From positions 1 through 7,829 of the forward strand of contig CALJUK010000444.1 of assembly GCA_937975745.1 (NCBI GenBank): 7,829 nucleotides of DNA. The letters are read 5' to 3'. Shown here in pieces: positions 6,785 to 7,829 of this stretch. The notes beneath the pieces are model-generated. The model was not told where the DNA came from, did no database searches, and was given only the letters and a program-made list of their open reading frames with translations. How positions within the stretch are numbered: position 1 is the stretch's first letter; each line of letters begins with the position of its first letter. The DNA is from an uncultured Planctomycetaceae bacterium (GTDB lineage Bacteria > Planctomycetota > Planctomycetia > Planctomycetales > Planctomycetaceae). Made by a program: the position numbers and the translations under genes.

Positions 6785-7775
6785 GTCTCTTCTCGTGCTG
6801 GGAGCTGCGACGTATCAGCTTGACGCGATCCGATTGGCTCGGACCATTGGCTTGCGCGTGTTGACGGCTGACAATGTTCCAACAAATCCGGGTCACCGTG
6901 AGGCGGATGCGGCATTCGATGTGAGTACCGTCGACGTTGACGGCATTCTTGAACTGGCCCGTCGAGAACATGTATCTGGGATCATTGCGCCGGCAACTGA
7001 CGTGGCAGTTCCAACTGTGGCGAGTGTCTGTCGGCAGCTCGCTTTGCCTGGTCCGCCTGTTGATGTTGTCCAGTGCATTTGCAGCAAGATTGCTTTTCGC
7101 GGATGGCAACGCGACCTGCACTTTCCCCATCCACGATGGCAGGTGTGCCAAGCCGATAGAATCGAGGACGTGGCGCGTGCGTGGGGGCTTGAGGGCAGTT
7201 TGCCAGCGGTGCTGAAGCCGAATTGCTCGTCGGGCAGCAAGGGAGTCTTCAAAGTGTCTCGCTCAGAAGAGATTCAGGAGAGACATCAGGAGTCTGCGGC
7301 ATACAGCCTCGATAGGCAGGTGCTGCTGGAACAGTTTCTGCCGGGACATCAGGGGACAGCGGAAGGATGGTTGACTGACGGTCGTCTCGCCTTGTGTGTC
7401 TTGACAGATCGGCTCATCGCATTACCGCAGTCGCTCGGAACAATCGGACATCGCGTCCCGACCAGTTTGAGCGGTTCAGAACAGACGACCGTGCTCACCG
7501 AGTTGAAACGACTCTTTGAACGACTGGGTCTGACAGACGGACCGTTTGATGTTGACTACATTGTGTCCGACGGCGTGCCTGTCGTTCTGGAGGTCGCCGC
7601 TCGCGTGGGGGGGAACTTCGTCACGCGGTTGGTCCGTTCCGCTGCGGGTGTCGATCTCACCGAGGCAGCCATCCGGTTTGCCGTTGGGGAAACGGTCGTC
7701 GTGTCGACGCCGGGCCGCAGGCGCGCCACTGCAATAGAGATGCTCGGGGCGGCAACTGGCGCAAGGACGGCCTAA
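6777..7775 (+). CDS. ATP-grasp domain ligase (carboxylate-amine ligase-like), C-terminus apparently cut short
   Basis: A 332-residue ATP-grasp protein. Residues 4-110 form the pre-ATP-grasp Rossmann-like domain (LLVLGAATYQLDAIRLA, TADNVPTNPGH, ATDVAVPTVASV). AVLKPNCSSGSKGV carries Lys147 and the Gly/Ser-rich ATP loop at 151-156; VLLEQFLPG carries Glu185, which contacts the nucleotide. FDVDYIV and VLEVAARVGGN give the metal ligands around Asp260, Glu272 and Asn280, with Arg276. Enzymes with this fold activate a carboxylate as acyl phosphate and join it to an amine or thiol; in this operon an amino-sugar or its lipid-linked form is a plausible acceptor, by inference only. The ATG at 6777 overlaps the GT2 stop (ATGACTAG, 8 bases). 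Relatives are usually near 400 residues and continue after the last helix with a further subdomain. Here TAA (7773-7775) ends the frame early, and the next 18 codons are open and family-like. Confidence 0.85.
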   Translation: MTRSLLVLGAATYQLDAIRLARTIGLRVLTADNVPTNPGHREADAAFDVSTVDVDGILELARREHVSGIIAPATDVAVPTVASVCRQLALPGPPVDVVQCICSKIAFRGWQRDLHFPHPRWQVCQADRIEDVARAWGLEGSLPAVLKPNCSSGSKGVFKVSRSEEIQERHQESAAYSLDRQVLLEQFLPGHQGTAEGWLTDGRLALCVLTDRLIALPQSLGTIGHRVPTSLSGSEQTTVLTELKRLFERLGLTDGPFDVDYIVSDGVPVVLEVAARVGGNFVTRLVRSAAGVDLTEAAIRFAVGETVVVSTPGRRRATAIEMLGAATGARTA

Positions 7776-7829
7776 CGGGAAGCGGAATTGAAACGACTGA
7801 GATCGGAGCCCTGGCTGGATTGGCTGGAA
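7773..7829 (+). other. TAA followed by in-frame, family-like continuation of the ATP-grasp gene
   Basis: After GCC TAA the same frame is open to the window end and reads REAELKRLRSEPWLDWLE. ATP-grasp relatives at this point have a stretch of the form 'E-x-L-x-x-L-R-x-x-P-x-V' leading into the C-terminal subdomain, so the stop may be a nonsense codon. The alternative is that a new gene begins at TTG 7788, which has GGGAAG 5 bases upstream. The window ends too soon to decide. Confidence 0.45.

Noticed and set aside
1..7829. CRISPR arrays, insertion sequences, tRNA or rRNA genes
   Set aside because: No regularly spaced repeats, transposase motifs, terminal inverted repeats or RNA-gene signatures were seen on either strand.

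Overview
The window looks like chromosomal DNA of a planctomycete or close relative. The base composition is moderately GC-rich. The leftward gene at the left edge matches a secreted beta-propeller/haem-binding 'dehydrogenase' type that is abundant in Planctomycetota, and the next gene encodes a Tat-exported C45-family acyltransferase/hydrolase, also common there. The assignment comes from protein type recalled from memory, not from a search.

Layout. (1) 1-596, minus strand: N-terminal part of a secreted propeller protein that continues past the left edge. (2) 597-867: divergent intergenic region. (3) 868-2145, plus: C45 peptidase-family Ntn-hydrolase with a twin-arginine signal and a predicted self-cleavage site at Gly171-Cys172. 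(4) 2308-4239, plus: a polytopic membrane protein resembling GT-C glycosyltransferases, cut by an in-frame TAG at 2485-2487. The stop separates TM helix 1 from a Ser-Asp-Asp motif and the remaining helices. (5) 4240-4578: a 339-base gap with several short inverted repeats, one just upstream of the next start. (6) 4579-5778: a WecE/RffA-type sugar aminotransferase. (7) 5789-6784: a family 2 glycosyltransferase with two C-terminal TM helices, ArnC/polyprenyl-phosphate type. (8) 6777-7775: an ATP-grasp ligase whose frame stops at TAA but stays open, with family-like sequence, to the window end.

Genes 6-8 are tightly packed (10-base gap, then an 8-base overlap) and very probably form an operon. 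Together with the membrane protein upstream they look like part of a surface-glycan locus: an aminotransferase makes a nucleotide-linked 4-amino-4,6-dideoxy sugar, the GT2 enzyme loads a sugar onto a lipid carrier, the ATP-grasp enzyme could attach an amino acid or other carboxylate to an amine, and the GT-C-like membrane protein could transfer the sugar outside the membrane. The logic recalls the ArnB-ArnC-ArnT route, but the pathway is inference.

The most unusual observation is that two genes of this locus seem to be interrupted by single in-frame stop codons (TAG in the membrane protein, TAA in the ATP-grasp gene) with family-like sequence continuing in the same frame. This suggests a decaying or phase-variable locus, readthrough, or sequence error.
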